Shown here one piece after another: positions 29,040-38,260 of a stretch of 64,000 nucleotides of DNA. Below the pieces are notes generated by a model. That model saw only the letters and a list, made by a program, of their open reading frames with translations. It was not told where the DNA came from and ran no database searches. A program made the position numbers and the translations under genes. How positions within the stretch are numbered: position 1 is the first letter of the stretch; each line of letters begins with the position of its first letter. The stretch comes from Pseudomonas cedrina subsp. cedrina (GTDB lineage Bacteria > Pseudomonadota > Gammaproteobacteria > Pseudomonadales > Pseudomonadaceae): contig NZ_MNPW01000005.1 in NCBI RefSeq assembly GCF_001983175.1, forward strand, positions 124,001 to 188,000. The letters are read 5' to 3'.

Positions 29040-29518
29040 GCAGCACCTGGGGCAGAAATAGTAGAGACCGGGAACACCGGCTTGTCTTGAACGTACTTGA
29101 TACCGGGATTGACCACCAATTGGCCGTCAATCAACGCCTTGGAACCCAGCAACAGGCGGTAGCGCATGGCCTTGCGGCAGGCCAGGGTGAACTCCACCCG
29201 CCATACCCGGTCGCCCAAGGCCAGCGTGGTGCTGATGACATAGCGCACCTGCGCATGGCCGTTGGAGCTCTTGATGGTTTTCATGGTCACCAGGGGCGCT
29301 TCGCAGCGGCGGTGGCGCAACTGCACGACGCTGCCCAGGTGCGCGGTGAAGCGCACCCACTTTTCGCCATCGCGCTCAAAGGGCTCGATGTCGGTGGCGT
29401 GCAGGCTTGAGGTGCTGGCACCCGTGTCGATCTTTGCGCGCAGGCCTGCGACTCCCAAGTCGGGAAGTGCCACCCACTCACGCAGACCCACGACGGTCAA
29501 ATGGTCAAATGTCTTCAA
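29036..29518 (-). CDS. rimB: RimK-associated retropepsin-like protease
   Basis: A 160-residue protein of the RimB/DUF785 group with a retropepsin-like fold. The putative active-site motif is [13 protein letters not shown] at about residues 30-42 (DTGA). It was described in P. fluorescens as a protease that counteracts or modulates RimK modification of S6. It lies between rimA (13 bases upstream) and rimK (overlapping) in one operon. Confidence 0.92.
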   Translation of the reverse strand: MKTFDHLTVVGLREWVALPDLGVAGLRAKIDTGASTSSLHATDIEPFERDGEKWVRFTAHLGSVVQLRHRRCEAPLVTMKTIKSSNGHAQVRYVISTTLALGDRVWRVEFTLACRKAMRYRLLLGSKALIDGQLVVNPGIKYVQDKPVFPVSTISAPGAA

Positions 29519-29531
29519 TATGGATAACCGG

Positions 29532-30311
29532 TCAGTTCGCCCAAGCTGTTGGTGTCACGTCGGCCAGGGCTTTGAATGCAGGCTTGGCGAACCAGTAGCC
29601 CTGCATCAGAAATATTCCGCAGTCGGAGAGGAAGTCGCGCTCGCCGGCACTTTCGATGCCTTCGGCGATGACAGTAACCCCCAACTGCTCACAGATTGTG
29701 ACAATCCCTCGAACGATGACCTGGCGGACGCGATCCTGATCGACATCGCGTATCAGCGCCATGTCGAGCTTGATCAAGTCAGGCTGGAAATCGGCCAGCA
29801 GGTTCAGCCCCGAATAGCCCGCGCCGAAATCGTCGATGGCGGTCTTGAAGCCGAATTCGCGGTATTCACGCAGAATATTCGTCAAATGGCGATAGTTATC
29901 TACATGCTCGGTTTCGAGCGTCTCGAAAATCAGCCGGTCCAGCGGAAAGTTATGCGCACGCGCCGCCTCCAGGGTGCTGCGGATACACAGCTCCGGGCGG
30001 TACACCGCATTGGGCATGAAGTTGATGGACAGATGGGTTTGCATCCCAAGGGCCGCGGCGCCGGCAATCGCCTGGGTGCGACAGCGCTGGTCGAAGCGGT
30101 AGCGATTGCTTGAAGTCACCTGCTGCAGCACCGACATTGCGCCTTCGCCGCCGACGCCGCGCACCAAGGCTTCATTGGCAAAGATCGACCGGTCCCGAAG
30201 GTCTACGATAGGCTGGTACGCGAAGGCAAAATCGAACCCCAGGGGCTCGCTTTGCTGGCAACCCACGCAACGCTGTTCAGGCGAGGTGAGTGAAACGGGA
30301 AAGTCGGTCAC
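29532..30311 (-). CDS. rimA: EAL-domain cyclic-di-GMP phosphodiesterase RimA
   Basis: A 259-residue cytoplasmic protein made almost entirely of one EAL domain. The catalytic residues look intact: EALVR, the Asn in INFMPN, DDFGAGYSGLNLL, the Lys in LIKLD, AEGIE and the terminal Gln in QGYWFAKP. A short N-terminal CVGC pair precedes the domain. It should hydrolyse c-di-GMP and stimulate RimK. The start is GTG with GAGGAT upstream. It is the first gene of rimABK. Confidence 0.92.
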   Translation of the reverse strand: MTDFPVSLTSPEQRCVGCQQSEPLGFDFAFAYQPIVDLRDRSIFANEALVRGVGGEGAMSVLQQVTSSNRYRFDQRCRTQAIAGAAALGMQTHLSINFMPNAVYRPELCIRSTLEAARAHNFPLDRLIFETLETEHVDNYRHLTNILREYREFGFKTAIDDFGAGYSGLNLLADFQPDLIKLDMALIRDVDQDRVRQVIVRGIVTICEQLGVTVIAEGIESAGERDFLSDCGIFLMQGYWFAKPAFKALADVTPTAWAN

Positions 30312-30428
30312 AGCGTATCCTCGCGAAAAACAGGGTGCTACCTGGCGTATCTTAGGTGAGCCTTGGGGTTTATGCGTCGAAGGGGTTCAACGGTAAAGTT
30401 GCGACATTTTTCAGAGCGAGGAATTCAA

Positions 30429-30836
30429 GTGGCTCAAAAGCAGCAAGAGGAAGAAAAGGTCCGTCTGGACAAGTGGCTATGGGCGGCGCGTTTCTATAAA
30501 ACCCGTGCCCTGGCGAAGGCCGCGATCGAGAGTGGCAAGGTGCATCATCGTGGCGAGCGCTGCAAGCCGGGCAAAGAGCCGCGTATCGGCGATGAGTTTC
30601 AGATTCGTACAGGTTTTGACGAAAAGACCATTGTGGTCCAGGCACTTTCCATTGTTCGTCGCGGCGCGCCCGAAGCGCAGGCGCTCTATACAGAGACCGA
30701 GGCCAGTATCGCCAAGCGCGAAAACGCGGCCGCCATGCGCAAGGCGGGCGCCACGGGCATGACCACCGATGGCAAGCCGAGCAAGAAGCAACGCCGCGAT
30801 TTGTTCAAGTTTCGCGGCAGTGGCAATGATGAATGA
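30429..30836 (+). CDS. hslR: Heat shock protein 15, ribosome-associated S4 RNA-binding protein
   Basis: A 135-residue basic protein. The S4 RNA-binding domain covers residues 12-60 (VRLDKWLWAARFYKTRALAK, then IESGKVHHRG). Hsp15 binds free 50S subunits carrying nascent chains after heat shock and helps recycle them. The GTG at 30429 has GCGAGG nine bases upstream; the longer ORF start lacks such a site. The C-terminus ends in a Lys/Arg-rich tail. It is near hslO, as in many gammaproteobacteria. Confidence 0.92.
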   Translation: MAQKQQEEEKVRLDKWLWAARFYKTRALAKAAIESGKVHHRGERCKPGKEPRIGDEFQIRTGFDEKTIVVQALSIVRRGAPEAQALYTETEASIAKRENAAAMRKAGATGMTTDGKPSKKQRRDLFKFRGSGNDE

Positions 30837-30869
30837 GTGCCACCAATCTCCAGCCAAAAGCAGATCAAA

Positions 30870-30974
30870 TGTGGGAGCGGGCTTGCTCGCGAAGGCGGTG
30901 TATCAGTCAACACATGTGCTGACTGACACACCGCCTTCGCGAGCAAGTCGAATCGTCGCACCGCCGCTCCCACA
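30870..30974. repeat. REPIN with an extended right arm
   Basis: The left arm is GTGGGAGCGGGCTTGCTCGCG. The right arm carries about 16 extra bases (TCGAATCGTCGCACCG) between GAGCAAG and CGCTCCCAC, so the end stem is interrupted. It lies between convergent hslR and the PAP2 gene. Confidence 0.9.
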
Positions 30975-30988
30975 TTGAACCTTCGGCG

Positions 30989-31792
30989 TTAGGTGCTAAT
31001 GCGCACGACACTCAAACGCCCAACCAACGGCAACTTCCCCAGCAACCCAAACACCGGCGCCGTCACCCGCAATAACCCCTGCGACACCCTCGCCGCAAAC
31101 GGCGTGTAATACCCCCACCCCAGCGCCAACAGCGCCAGCAGCACACCGCCGATATAATCGTCCTGCCCCCAGTGAGCCCCAGCCACCAGGCGCGGCATCA
31201 TGAACAACAGTGCCAGCCCCCAGATCACCAGCACCTGGCCGATGCGCGTGGCGAACACCGACATGAACATACCCCAGATCAGCAATACCGAAGCGTGATC
31301 GCCAGGAAAGCTCTGACTCGAACGGTCCTTCAATTCCCAGGTTTTCTCCAGCCCGGGGAAGTAGTCGCTCATCTGGACCGCGCCACTGATCATCATCGAC
31401 GGGCTACTGTGTTGCCAGCCCATGTGCGCCGCGAATTTGGAAAACAGCATGCGGATGAATAGCAGCAGCAACAGAATGCCGACAAAACCTAACAGCGCCG
31501 GGCGCACTTGAACGGCCTTGAATACCCAGTCGCCGCGGATCAACAGCGTCAGCAAAATCACACCGACCACCGCGTCAAACGGCCGCAAACTGGCCACAGC
31601 CCACACATGTAGCCATGTGGAGTTGCTCGCCAGCGGGTCATTGAGCAGATGAAACAGCCACTCGTCGAAAATCACACAAAGCATCTGGCCCGTGGGCCAC
31701 AGCCAAAAACACAGCAGCCCGATAGCGAGTAGATTGCAAAAGGCCCATCCCCCGAGGTTCCACTTGGCTTGGAACAAACCCGGATTGTTCAT
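30989..31792 (-). CDS. PAP2 family phosphatase, integral membrane
   Basis: A 267-residue inner-membrane phosphatase with about five or six membrane segments. The lipid-phosphatase signature is partly visible: the [14 protein letters not shown] stretch contains the motif His, and [16 protein letters not shown] is motif 3. Close Pseudomonas homologues act on lipid or undecaprenyl phosphates. I chose the ATG at 31792 (GGAGACAG upstream); the in-frame extension has no membrane or family sequence. It is divergent from hslO, across a 103-base gap. Confidence 0.87.
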   Translation of the reverse strand: MNNPGLFQAKWNLGGWAFCNLLAIGLLCFWLWPTGQMLCVIFDEWLFHLLNDPLASNSTWLHVWAVASLRPFDAVVGVILLTLLIRGDWVFKAVQVRPALLGFVGILLLLLFIRMLFSKFAAHMGWQHSSPSMMISGAVQMSDYFPGLEKTWELKDRSSQSFPGDHASVLLIWGMFMSVFATRIGQVLVIWGLALLFMMPRLVAGAHWGQDDYIGGVLLALLALGWGYYTPFAARVSQGLLRVTAPVFGLLGKLPLVGRLSVVRIST

Positions 31793-31895
31793 AAACTGTC
31801 TCCACTGCTTTAGAAAACCGCACCAAAAAGGTGCTAAAGCGTTTAATTCTATAAACCTTGTAATCATTTTGTCATCAATTCAGATACCCAGACCT

Positions 31896-32798
31896 ATGAC
31901 TGATCTACCGGACACCGACTTCACCCAACGCTTCATCTTCGACGAGAACGACGCCCGCGGCGAACTCGTCTCCCTGGAGCGCAGCTACGCCGAAGTCCTC
32001 GCCAAGCACGCCTATCCGGAACCGGTCGCGCAACTGCTCGGTGAGTTGATGGCGGCGGCTGCGTTGCTGGTAGGCACGATGAAATTCGACGGTTTGCTGA
32101 TCCTGCAGGCACGGTCCGAAGGCCCGGTGCCGATGCTGATGATCGAGTGCTCCAGCGAGCGTGAAATCCGTGGCCTGGCCCGTTACGACGCCGAGCGGAT
32201 CGCGCCTGACGCTACCCTGGCCGACCTGATGGCCGACGGTGTGCTGGCAATCACCGTCGACCCGACGGAAGGCCAGCGCTACCAGGGCATCGTCGATCTC
32301 GACGGCGAGACCCTGTCGGACTGCTTCACCAACTATTTCGTGATGTCCCAGCAAGTCGGCACCAAGTTCTGGCTCAACGCCGACGGCAAGCGCGCCCGCG
32401 GCCTGCTGTTGCAGCAATTGCCGGCCGACCGCATCAAGGACGACGATGAGCGCACCGACAGTTGGCGCAAGCTGACGGCCCTGGCCGGTACCCTGACCGC
32501 CGAAGAACTGCTGGGCCTGGACAACGAAACCATCCTGCATCGCCTGTACCACGAAGAGGCCGTGCGTCTGTTTGACGAACAGGGCCTGCGCTTCAATTGC
32601 AGTTGCTCGCGCGAGCGTTCCGCCAATGCCCTGGTCAGCCTGGGCCTGGAAGATGCGCAGGAATTGGTCGTGGAACATGGTGGGCATATCGAGATTGACT
32701 GCCAGTTCTGCAACCAGCGTTACCTGTTCGATGCGGCCGATGTAGCCCAATTATTCGCCGGCGCAGGCATCGACACCCCTTCCGACACCCGCCACTAA
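31896..32798 (+). CDS. hslO: Redox-regulated chaperone Hsp33
   Basis: A 300-residue cytoplasmic holdase chaperone activated by oxidation. The four zinc-binding Cys are present as C235-x-C237 and C269-x-x-C272 (NCSCSRERS and DCQFCNQRY). The start [20 protein letters not shown] is the family N-terminus. It lies upstream of pckA on the same strand but separated by 180 bases with its own promoter-like sequence. Confidence 0.94.
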   Translation: MTDLPDTDFTQRFIFDENDARGELVSLERSYAEVLAKHAYPEPVAQLLGELMAAAALLVGTMKFDGLLILQARSEGPVPMLMIECSSEREIRGLARYDAERIAPDATLADLMADGVLAITVDPTEGQRYQGIVDLDGETLSDCFTNYFVMSQQVGTKFWLNADGKRARGLLLQQLPADRIKDDDERTDSWRKLTALAGTLTAEELLGLDNETILHRLYHEEAVRLFDEQGLRFNCSCSRERSANALVSLGLEDAQELVVEHGGHIEIDCQFCNQRYLFDAADVAQLFAGAGIDTPSDTRH

Positions 32799-32885
32799 AA
32801 CGTTTAAGCACAGGTAAATCACCTGCCAAATGCCGGATTAGAGGCGTTCTGACGGGAGGGCCCTACTCTTTTTGGGCTTTTCTGG

Positions 32886-32891
32886 CATAAT
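32886..32891 (+). promoter_or_regulatory. Putative extended -10 promoter element for pckA
   Basis: CATAAT preceded by TGG resembles an extended -10 box, 88 bases before the pckA ATG. The -35 region is poor. Confidence 0.35.
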
Positions 32892-32910
32892 CCGGCCCAC
32901 TTTTTTCGCG

Positions 32911-32935
32911 GTAGTAGTGCGCAACTTTCTACTAC
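32911..32935 (+). promoter_or_regulatory. Hairpin in the pckA leader
   Basis: GTAGTAG pairs perfectly with CTACTAC around an 11-base loop, 43 bases before the start codon. It would be in the mRNA leader if transcription starts near 32898. Confidence 0.5.
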
Positions 32936-32978
32936 AAAACGTTTGGAGCAACTCGGCCACAGGCCGACGGGGAACCTC

Positions 32979-34520
32979 ATGACGCAAGCCAATAACGCCG
33001 TATACACCGATCTGAGTGTTGACGATCTGGTCAAAGAAGCCCTGCAGCGCGGTGAAGGCGTGCTTGCCGATACTGGCGCGCTGGTCGTAGAAACCGGTCA
33101 CCGCACCGGCCGTTCGCCGGTCGACCGCTTCATCGTCGAAGAGCCGACTACCCAGGATGCAATCGCCTGGGGCCCGATCAACCGCAAGTTCCCGGCCGAC
33201 AAGTTCGATGCCCTGTGGAACCGCGTAGAAGCCTTCAACAACGCGCAAGAGCACTTCGTTTCCCACGTTCACGTAGGGGCTTCCGAAGACCACTACCTGG
33301 CCGTGAAAATGACCACCCAGACCGCCTGGCAGAACCTGTTCGGTCGCTGCCTGTTCATCAACCCGGCCCAGTACAACCCGGCCGGTCGTGAAGAGTGGCA
33401 AGTGCTGAACGTGGCCAACTTCGAATGCGTGCCAGAGCGTGACGGCACCAATTCCGACGGTTGCGTGATCCTCAACTTCGCACAGAAAAAAGTGCTGATC
33501 GCCGGCATGCGTTACGCCGGTGAGATGAAGAAAGCCATGTTCTCGGTGCAGAATTTCCTGTTGCCGGCCTCCGACGTACTGCCGATGCACTGCGCCGCCA
33601 ACATCGGCGAAGCCGGCGACGTGACCCTGTTCTTCGGCCTGTCGGGCACCGGTAAAACCACCCTGTCCGCTGACGAAAGCCGCTACCTGATCGGTGACGA
33701 CGAACACGGCTGGGGCGAAGGCGTGGTGTTCAACATCGAAGGCGGTTGCTATGCCAAGTGCATCGACCTGTCCGAGAAGAACGAACCGGTCATCTGGAAG
33801 GCCATCAAGCACGGCGCCGTGCTGGAGAACGTCGTCATCGACGAGGCCGGGCACGCCGACTACACCAATGTCAGCCTGACCCAGAACAGCCGCGCCGCCT
33901 ACCCGCTGGAACACGTTGCCAAGCGTTCCGAGAAGAACCTGGGCGGCGAGCCAAACGCGGTGATCTTCCTGACCTGCGACCTGACTGGCGTACTGCCGCC
34001 CGTGTCGATCCTCAGCGAAGAACAAGCGGCCTACCACTTCCTGTCCGGCTACACCGCACTGGTGGGCTCGACCGAAATGGGTTCCGGCGGCGGCATCAAG
34101 TCGACCTTCTCCACCTGCTTCGGCGCACCGTTCTTCCCACGCCCGGCTGGTGAATACGCTGAGCTGCTGATCAAGCGCATTCGCGGCTTCGGCTCCAAGG
34201 TCTACCTGGTCAACACCGGCTGGACCGGCGGCGGCTACGGCGTCGGCAAACGCTTCAACATCCCGACTACTCGCGGCGTGATCGCAGCGATCCAGAGCGG
34301 CGCGTTGATCGGTGCTGAAACCGAACACCTCGACACCATCAACCTCGACGTGCCATTGGCTGTGCCGGGTGTTGAGACGGGCCTGTTGAACCCACGTAAC
34401 ACCTGGGCCGACAAGGCTGCCTACGATGAAGCGGCGAAGGCGCTGGCCGGGTTGTTCGTTGAGAACTTCAAGAAGTTTGAAGTGAGTGAGGCGATCAAGG
34501 CAGCTGGGCCTAAGTTGTAA
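32979..34520 (+). CDS. pckA: Phosphoenolpyruvate carboxykinase (ATP)
   Basis: A 513-residue gluconeogenic enzyme converting oxaloacetate and ATP to phosphoenolpyruvate. The PEPCK P-loop is [13 protein letters not shown], with K226. Oxaloacetate-binding [12 protein letters not shown] and the AAYPLEHV and [13 protein letters not shown] motifs are present. The ATG at 32979 follows GGGGAACCTC; the 12-codon extension to 32943 is rejected. It is monocistronic, with a strong terminator. Confidence 0.95.
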   Translation: MTQANNAVYTDLSVDDLVKEALQRGEGVLADTGALVVETGHRTGRSPVDRFIVEEPTTQDAIAWGPINRKFPADKFDALWNRVEAFNNAQEHFVSHVHVGASEDHYLAVKMTTQTAWQNLFGRCLFINPAQYNPAGREEWQVLNVANFECVPERDGTNSDGCVILNFAQKKVLIAGMRYAGEMKKAMFSVQNFLLPASDVLPMHCAANIGEAGDVTLFFGLSGTGKTTLSADESRYLIGDDEHGWGEGVVFNIEGGCYAKCIDLSEKNEPVIWKAIKHGAVLENVVIDEAGHADYTNVSLTQNSRAAYPLEHVAKRSEKNLGGEPNAVIFLTCDLTGVLPPVSILSEEQAAYHFLSGYTALVGSTEMGSGGGIKSTFSTCFGAPFFPRPAGEYAELLIKRIRGFGSKVYLVNTGWTGGGYGVGKRFNIPTTRGVIAAIQSGALIGAETEHLDTINLDVPLAVPGVETGLLNPRNTWADKAAYDEAAKALAGLFVENFKKFEVSEAIKAAGPKL

Positions 34521-34534
34521 GGTTCGAGCGTTGT

Positions 34535-34565
34535 AAAAAAGCCGCCTCTTGCAGGCGGCTTTTTT
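34535..34565. terminator. Bidirectional Rho-independent terminator of pckA and the DMT transporter
   Basis: An A-run, GCCGCCT, a 5-base loop, AGGCGGC and a T-run. It sits between two convergent genes and can work in both directions. Confidence 0.92.
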
Positions 34566-34577
34566 GTGCGCGACGGC

Positions 34578-35441
34578 TTAATGGGCGACGTGTAAGACCA
34601 CGGCGCCGACCAGTACCAGCACAACCCCCAGCACTTGCACCGCCGACAAGCGCTCCTTGAAAAACACAAACCCCAGGATCGCTGCAATCCCGCCCGACAG
34701 CGTACTGATCACCGTCACCACCGCCACCGACCCTGTCATGGCCCCCCAAGAAAACGCCGAAAACCCGCCCAGGTTCATCAAGCTGGCGCTCGTCAGTGTT
34801 GCGCAGTTTTTCAGCGGCGGGATTTTCAGGCCGTCCTTGATCTTCAACACCATCACCACCAGCACGCACAGGCCCACCAGGTAACCCAACCACAGCATGG
34901 TAATCGGCCCCAGCGCCGGCAGGGTGTAGCGCCCTTGCAGCCAGAAGCTGGTGCCATAAAGCAGCGAGGCGAGCATGGCGTAGGCGATGGACAGGCGTGG
35001 GTTGTTGTGACGTACGCCGTTGTCCTTGTGGAGGCTGGATAGGATCACGCCAATCACGCACAGGGCGATGCAGCCCAGTTGGGTCAAACTGATGTGTTCT
35101 CCGCTGGCCCAGGACAGCAATGTGGTGACTACGCCGTAGGACGTCACCAGCGGCGCAACAATAGCGGCTTTGCCGAGGGCGAAGGCCTTGGACAGGGCGA
35201 GGGCGCCGGAGACGGTGAGCAGGGCGGCAGCGATGCCCAGCAGCCATACGCTCAGCGGCGCGTCGAGGGATTTGAACAGGAAACTGGGGAGGATGACCAG
35301 CAGCAGGGTCATGATCAGGAAGCCGAGCGCCTGGCCGAAGTAAACGGCGCGTTTAACGCCCACGGCGCGGGCGTTGAGGCCCACTAGAAAGTCCGTGCCG
35401 CCCCAGAGCAGCGCGGCCAGCAAGCCCATTGTTACGTCCAT
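34578..35441 (-). CDS. DMT-superfamily (EamA-like) transporter
   Basis: A 287-residue integral membrane protein with about ten hydrophobic segments, made of two EamA-like halves. The N-terminus MDVTMGLLAALLWGGTDFLV has the family's WG motif. Members export amino acids or other metabolites; the substrate is unknown. An in-frame extension to 35579 is rejected because its first ~30 residues are a translated REPIN. Confidence 0.87.
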   Translation of the reverse strand: MDVTMGLLAALLWGGTDFLVGLNARAVGVKRAVYFGQALGFLIMTLLLVILPSFLFKSLDAPLSVWLLGIAAALLTVSGALALSKAFALGKAAIVAPLVTSYGVVTTLLSWASGEHISLTQLGCIALCVIGVILSSLHKDNGVRHNNPRLSIAYAMLASLLYGTSFWLQGRYTLPALGPITMLWLGYLVGLCVLVVMVLKIKDGLKIPPLKNCATLTSASLMNLGGFSAFSWGAMTGSVAVVTVISTLSGGIAAILGFVFFKERLSAVQVLGVVLVLVGAVVLHVAH

Positions 35442-35490
35442 GTCAGTCCTTATTGTGTACGCGACTGGCCAGGTTAGCGCAGCTTCAAAA

Positions 35491-35580
35491 TGTGGGAGCG
35501 GGCTTGCTCGCGAAGGCGGAGTGTCAGTCGCCGAAAAGGTTGGCTGATGCACCGCTTTCGCGAGCAAGCCCGCTCCCACA
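35491..35580. repeat. REPIN upstream of the DMT transporter
   Basis: Arms GTGGGAGCGGGCTTGCTCGCG and inverse, the second (GCTCGCGA) arm subtype of this genome. Confidence 0.94.
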
Positions 35581-35614
35581 TTTGGCCTTCAGTGAGTTCG
35601 AAAACTGTATTCGC

Positions 35615-36049
35615 TCAGCTCAGGTTTTCCAGCGTCTGCGTATCCCAGCTGTGCGTCTTGATTGCCAGGTAGAGCATTCCAATGGTCAGCGGCACTTTTT
35701 CGCCGCGCCCCTTTGCCCTGCGTTTGAGAAACACATCAAACACCGGCGGGTTGAAGTAACGATAAGTGTCGAAGTCGCCCAGGTCGAGTGCAAATTCCTG
35801 TTCCAGCGCTTCCATCAGCTGCTTGGCTTCAGCGCCATCGCACCCGAGGTCGAAGTTCAGCGAGGTTTGCAGGCGAATGGTCTTGTGTTTCGGCAGGCCG
35901 ATTTCTTCGTGCAGCAGTTGCAGGAGTTGCTGCATGACGGGGTCTTCGGGGAAGTTGGGGGCGAGGTTCATGGTGGGGGCACGCAGGAGTGGGCGAATGG
36001 GGGCGTCACGGTATTTCTGCCGAGACGGTTGAGAGAGCGCTATTTTCAT
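35615..36049 (-). CDS. DUF1493 family protein (acyl-carrier-like)
   Basis: A protein of up to 144 residues. LQLLHEEIGLPKHKTIRLQ then LNFDLGCDGAEAKQLMEA matches the DUF1493 pattern, which resembles an acyl carrier protein with a conserved DLG-DG loop. Function is unknown. The start is uncertain: the ATG at 36049 gives 144 residues, while one at 35971 (MNLAPNF) gives 118 and is closer to usual family length. Neither has a strong ribosome-binding site. Confidence 0.7.
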   Translation of the reverse strand: MKIALSQPSRQKYRDAPIRPLLRAPTMNLAPNFPEDPVMQQLLQLLHEEIGLPKHKTIRLQTSLNFDLGCDGAEAKQLMEALEQEFALDLGDFDTYRYFNPPVFDVFLKRRAKGRGEKVPLTIGMLYLAIKTHSWDTQTLENLS

Positions 36050-36190
36050 TCAGCTACGCGTTACTACTGTAGAGGGTTGAGCGTGTATTTGAAGCAATTT
36101 GGGAAGAGGATGTCGCAGCGTTTGGAGATTTCTTACAGTGATCTCCGGCATTTATGGATTGGCAGCGACTCAACAGTAATATTGGTCAAA

Positions 36191-36280
36191 TGTGGGAGCC
36201 GGGCTTGCCCGCGATGACGGTGGATCAGGTATGAAGATGTCGCCTGACGCTCCGCTATCGCAGGCAAGCCAGCTCCCACA
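36191..36280. repeat. REPIN with dissimilar arms
   Basis: The left arm is of the GGGCTTGCCCGCGA type and the right arm of the TCGCAGGCAAGCC type. It lies just after the 106-residue gene. Confidence 0.93.
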
Positions 36281-36283
36281 GGG

Positions 36284-36604
36284 TTAGCTGTGTATCTGGT
36301 TAGTTTGTGTTGGATGGTCGGCCGTCGGTTGCAGCTGAACCTGTTGCGCGGCTTCCAGCAAATCACAGCCGTCCTGAACGTGCAGGTACAGGGCATTGAT
36401 GATGTGGGAAATGTCTTTGAGGTCGGCGTGTTCAAAGGTCAGGCAGGAGAAAGTTTCGAGCAAGTCCGTGGCTGCGCGGATGCGTTGATGGGCGGCGGAC
36501 TGGATGTCTTCGGCTTTGGCTTCAGTGTCGATGACAAGTGGTTGGGTGTCGGTGAAGTGGGTGCGCAGTAGGCGGTAGCGGTCCATCGTTTCAGGTATTT
36601 GCAT
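36284..36604 (-). CDS. Small conserved hypothetical protein, possibly DUF3077/DUF6124-like
   Basis: A 106-residue acidic protein without signal or membrane segment. IQSAAHQRIRAATDLLETF and ISHIINALYLHVQDGCDLLE are two amphipathic helices. The size and helical layout resemble the short Pseudomonas DUF3077/DUF6124 proteins of unknown function; I am not certain of that match. It is preceded by an unusually structured non-coding stretch (36605-36880). No clear ribosome-binding site is seen. Confidence 0.6.
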   Translation of the reverse strand: MQIPETMDRYRLLRTHFTDTQPLVIDTEAKAEDIQSAAHQRIRAATDLLETFSCLTFEHADLKDISHIINALYLHVQDGCDLLEAAQQVQLQPTADHPTQTNQIHS

Positions 36605-36880
36605 GTGAAGGTACTCGGTTTGCTGTTAGGTAACCGACATCACCGTGGCCAAACGGTGGGTGGCGGACTGTGCGCGGGTTGGCCAGCCGGAAACAGCACT
36701 CCGACACGTCCGAAGACGTCCCCCACACAGCCGCCATAGCACTGCGACACGAGACGATAGACGTTCGCGGAACAAATAATGGCACTTATGTGTGCTGTTT
36801 TTCGGGTGACCAAACCCGGTCGCTGATTTGGCAGCGACGGAACGAACCTTAGAAGTGAGTTTCTTCTCGGACAATAAACA
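36605..36880 (-). ncRNA. Highly structured leader-like region upstream of the 106-residue gene
   Basis: There is no convincing gene, but there are several tight hairpins. On the minus strand: GTCGCTG-CCAAAT-CAGCGAC (36819-36838), ACGTC-TTCG-GACGT with a UUCG tetraloop (36706-36719), and CACCG-TTTGGCCA-CGGTG (36641-36658). GCAC-GTGC (36782-36795) is weaker. A UUCG loop and several stems suggest a structured RNA, either a leader of the downstream gene or an independent small RNA. I have the impression that translated versions of this stretch appear as spurious ORFs in fluorescens-group genomes, which would mean it is a conserved repeat. Confidence 0.45.
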
Positions 36881-37020
36881 GATGGTTTAACTGCGATCAG
36901 TGCTACCTAATAACCACGTCACATTCCTTATAAAAAATCCGCCAGCGCGCTGAATTCAAGGTATGTTTCACCGCAAAATCTTATAGGGCGATTCCGCCCA
37001 ATACTTAAAGGGAGTTGAGC

Positions 37021-38196
37021 ATGGGTTTGCTGCGTGTTGCTTCGGCGATGTCATTGTGTGCGGTGGCTTTTTCGGTCCAGGCCGAGCAATTGCCGATCGA
37101 AGTGCTCAGTGCTGTGGTCAAGGACCAGAAAATCGCCGACGCCGAAGTGCTGTTGCAACGTAACGGCGCACAGAACGTAGTGGGCCGCACCAATGCCCAG
37201 GGCCAGGTGACCCTCACCAGCGAAGCCGCGGATGATGCCAGCAGCCTGCTGATCATCAAGAAGCCCGGCTACTCCAACCTGGTGGTGAAGTGCCCGTGCA
37301 AAGGCATGACCTACGCCATCAGCCCGGTGATGGAAAACCTCGACGGCCTGCGCGTGGTGCTGAGCTGGGGCAAAAACCCGGCAGACCTCGACTCCCATAT
37401 GATTTTCCCCGGTAACAACATCTACTTCGATAGTCAAAAGGGCGACGACGCCGAGCTGGACGTGGATGACACCGACAGCTACGGCCCGGAAACCATCACC
37501 CTGCAGAAGAAGCACTACGGCGAAAGCTACGTCTACGCCGTGCATGACTACAGCAACAGTGATAATCCAGGTTCGCGTCAACTGTCCAACAGCGAAGCCA
37601 AGGTGTTCGTGTACATGGGCCAGTCCCTGGTGCGTACCTACTACGTGCCGAAAAACCGCAGCGGTAACCTGTGGACCGTGTTCCGCATGACCGGCAGCGG
37701 CGACTTCCAGGACATCAACACCTTCAACGGCGTGACGGTGGATGCCGCGAATGTGCTCAATGAAGTCAAACCGTTACTGGATGACAGTGTTGCGGTGACG
37801 GCTGTCGCGGTCAGTTCTTCGGCCCAAACCGATGCCAAGCGTCTGAACGTTCAAGGCGAAGCGGCCTATCAGGCGGGGAACCTTGACCAGGCCATCGACC
37901 TGTTCCGCCAGGCCATCGAGCTGGACAATGGCTTCGGCAAGGCCTACGGCAACCTGGGCCTGGCGTATCAGAAGGCAGGCAATACCGCCGAGTCGATCTG
38001 GGCCAACCGCAAGGCCATCGCCTTGGCGACCGGCGCGAATGCCGCGACCGTACGGGCCGGCGCCTACTACAACATCGCGCGCATCTACGAAGCGGCCGGG
38101 CAGTTCGCCGATGCGTTGCGTCACTACCAGTTGGCCAAGGAGCAGAAGGCCAATCCGGTGTATGACACGGCAATTGAGCGGGTACGGAACCGCTGA
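37021..38196 (+). CDS. Secreted TPR protein with YfaP/DUF2135-like domain
   Basis: A 391-residue exported protein. The signal peptide ends near VQAEQLP. A carboxypeptidase-regulatory-like beta domain (about 25-95) is followed by a DUF2135/YfaP-type domain: LRVVLSWGKNPADLDSHMIF, and YVYAVHDYSNSDNPGS. The C-terminus has tetratricopeptide repeats (AAYQAGNLDQAIDLFRQAIE, then AYGNLGLAYQKAGNTAESI). The ATG at 37021 follows GGGAGTTGAG. Its function is unknown; the architecture suggests a periplasmic or surface scaffold. Confidence 0.83.
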   Translation: MGLLRVASAMSLCAVAFSVQAEQLPIEVLSAVVKDQKIADAEVLLQRNGAQNVVGRTNAQGQVTLTSEAADDASSLLIIKKPGYSNLVVKCPCKGMTYAISPVMENLDGLRVVLSWGKNPADLDSHMIFPGNNIYFDSQKGDDAELDVDDTDSYGPETITLQKKHYGESYVYAVHDYSNSDNPGSRQLSNSEAKVFVYMGQSLVRTYYVPKNRSGNLWTVFRMTGSGDFQDINTFNGVTVDAANVLNEVKPLLDDSVAVTAVAVSSSAQTDAKRLNVQGEAAYQAGNLDQAIDLFRQAIELDNGFGKAYGNLGLAYQKAGNTAESIWANRKAIALATGANAATVRAGAYYNIARIYEAAGQFADALRHYQLAKEQKANPVYDTAIERVRNR

Positions 38197-38220
38197 TAGA
38201 CAGTGGCAAACGTCCTACCG

Positions 38221-38245
38221 ACAACGCGCCCCAGTGGCGCGTTGT
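38221..38245. terminator. Hairpin between convergent genes
   Basis: ACAACGCGCC and GGCGCGTTGT form a perfect 10-bp stem with a 5-base loop, 24 bases after the TPR gene and just before the end of the S8 protease gene. No long T-run. Confidence 0.65.
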
Positions 38246-38260
38246 CTGTTTGGTGGATGG

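Noticed and set aside
32838..34328. 496-codon minus-strand ORF opposite pckA
   Set aside because: Shadow of pckA; no family sequence.
35442..35579. N-terminal extension of the DMT transporter ORF (MGAGLLAKAV...)
   Set aside because: It is a translation of the REPIN at 35491-35580; the true start is the ATG at 35441.
36626..36874. 82-codon minus-strand ORF (MSEKKLTSKVRSVAA...)
   Set aside because: Arg/Ser-rich without a ribosome-binding site or domain. It overlays the structured RNA-like stretch, so the RNA explanation is preferred.
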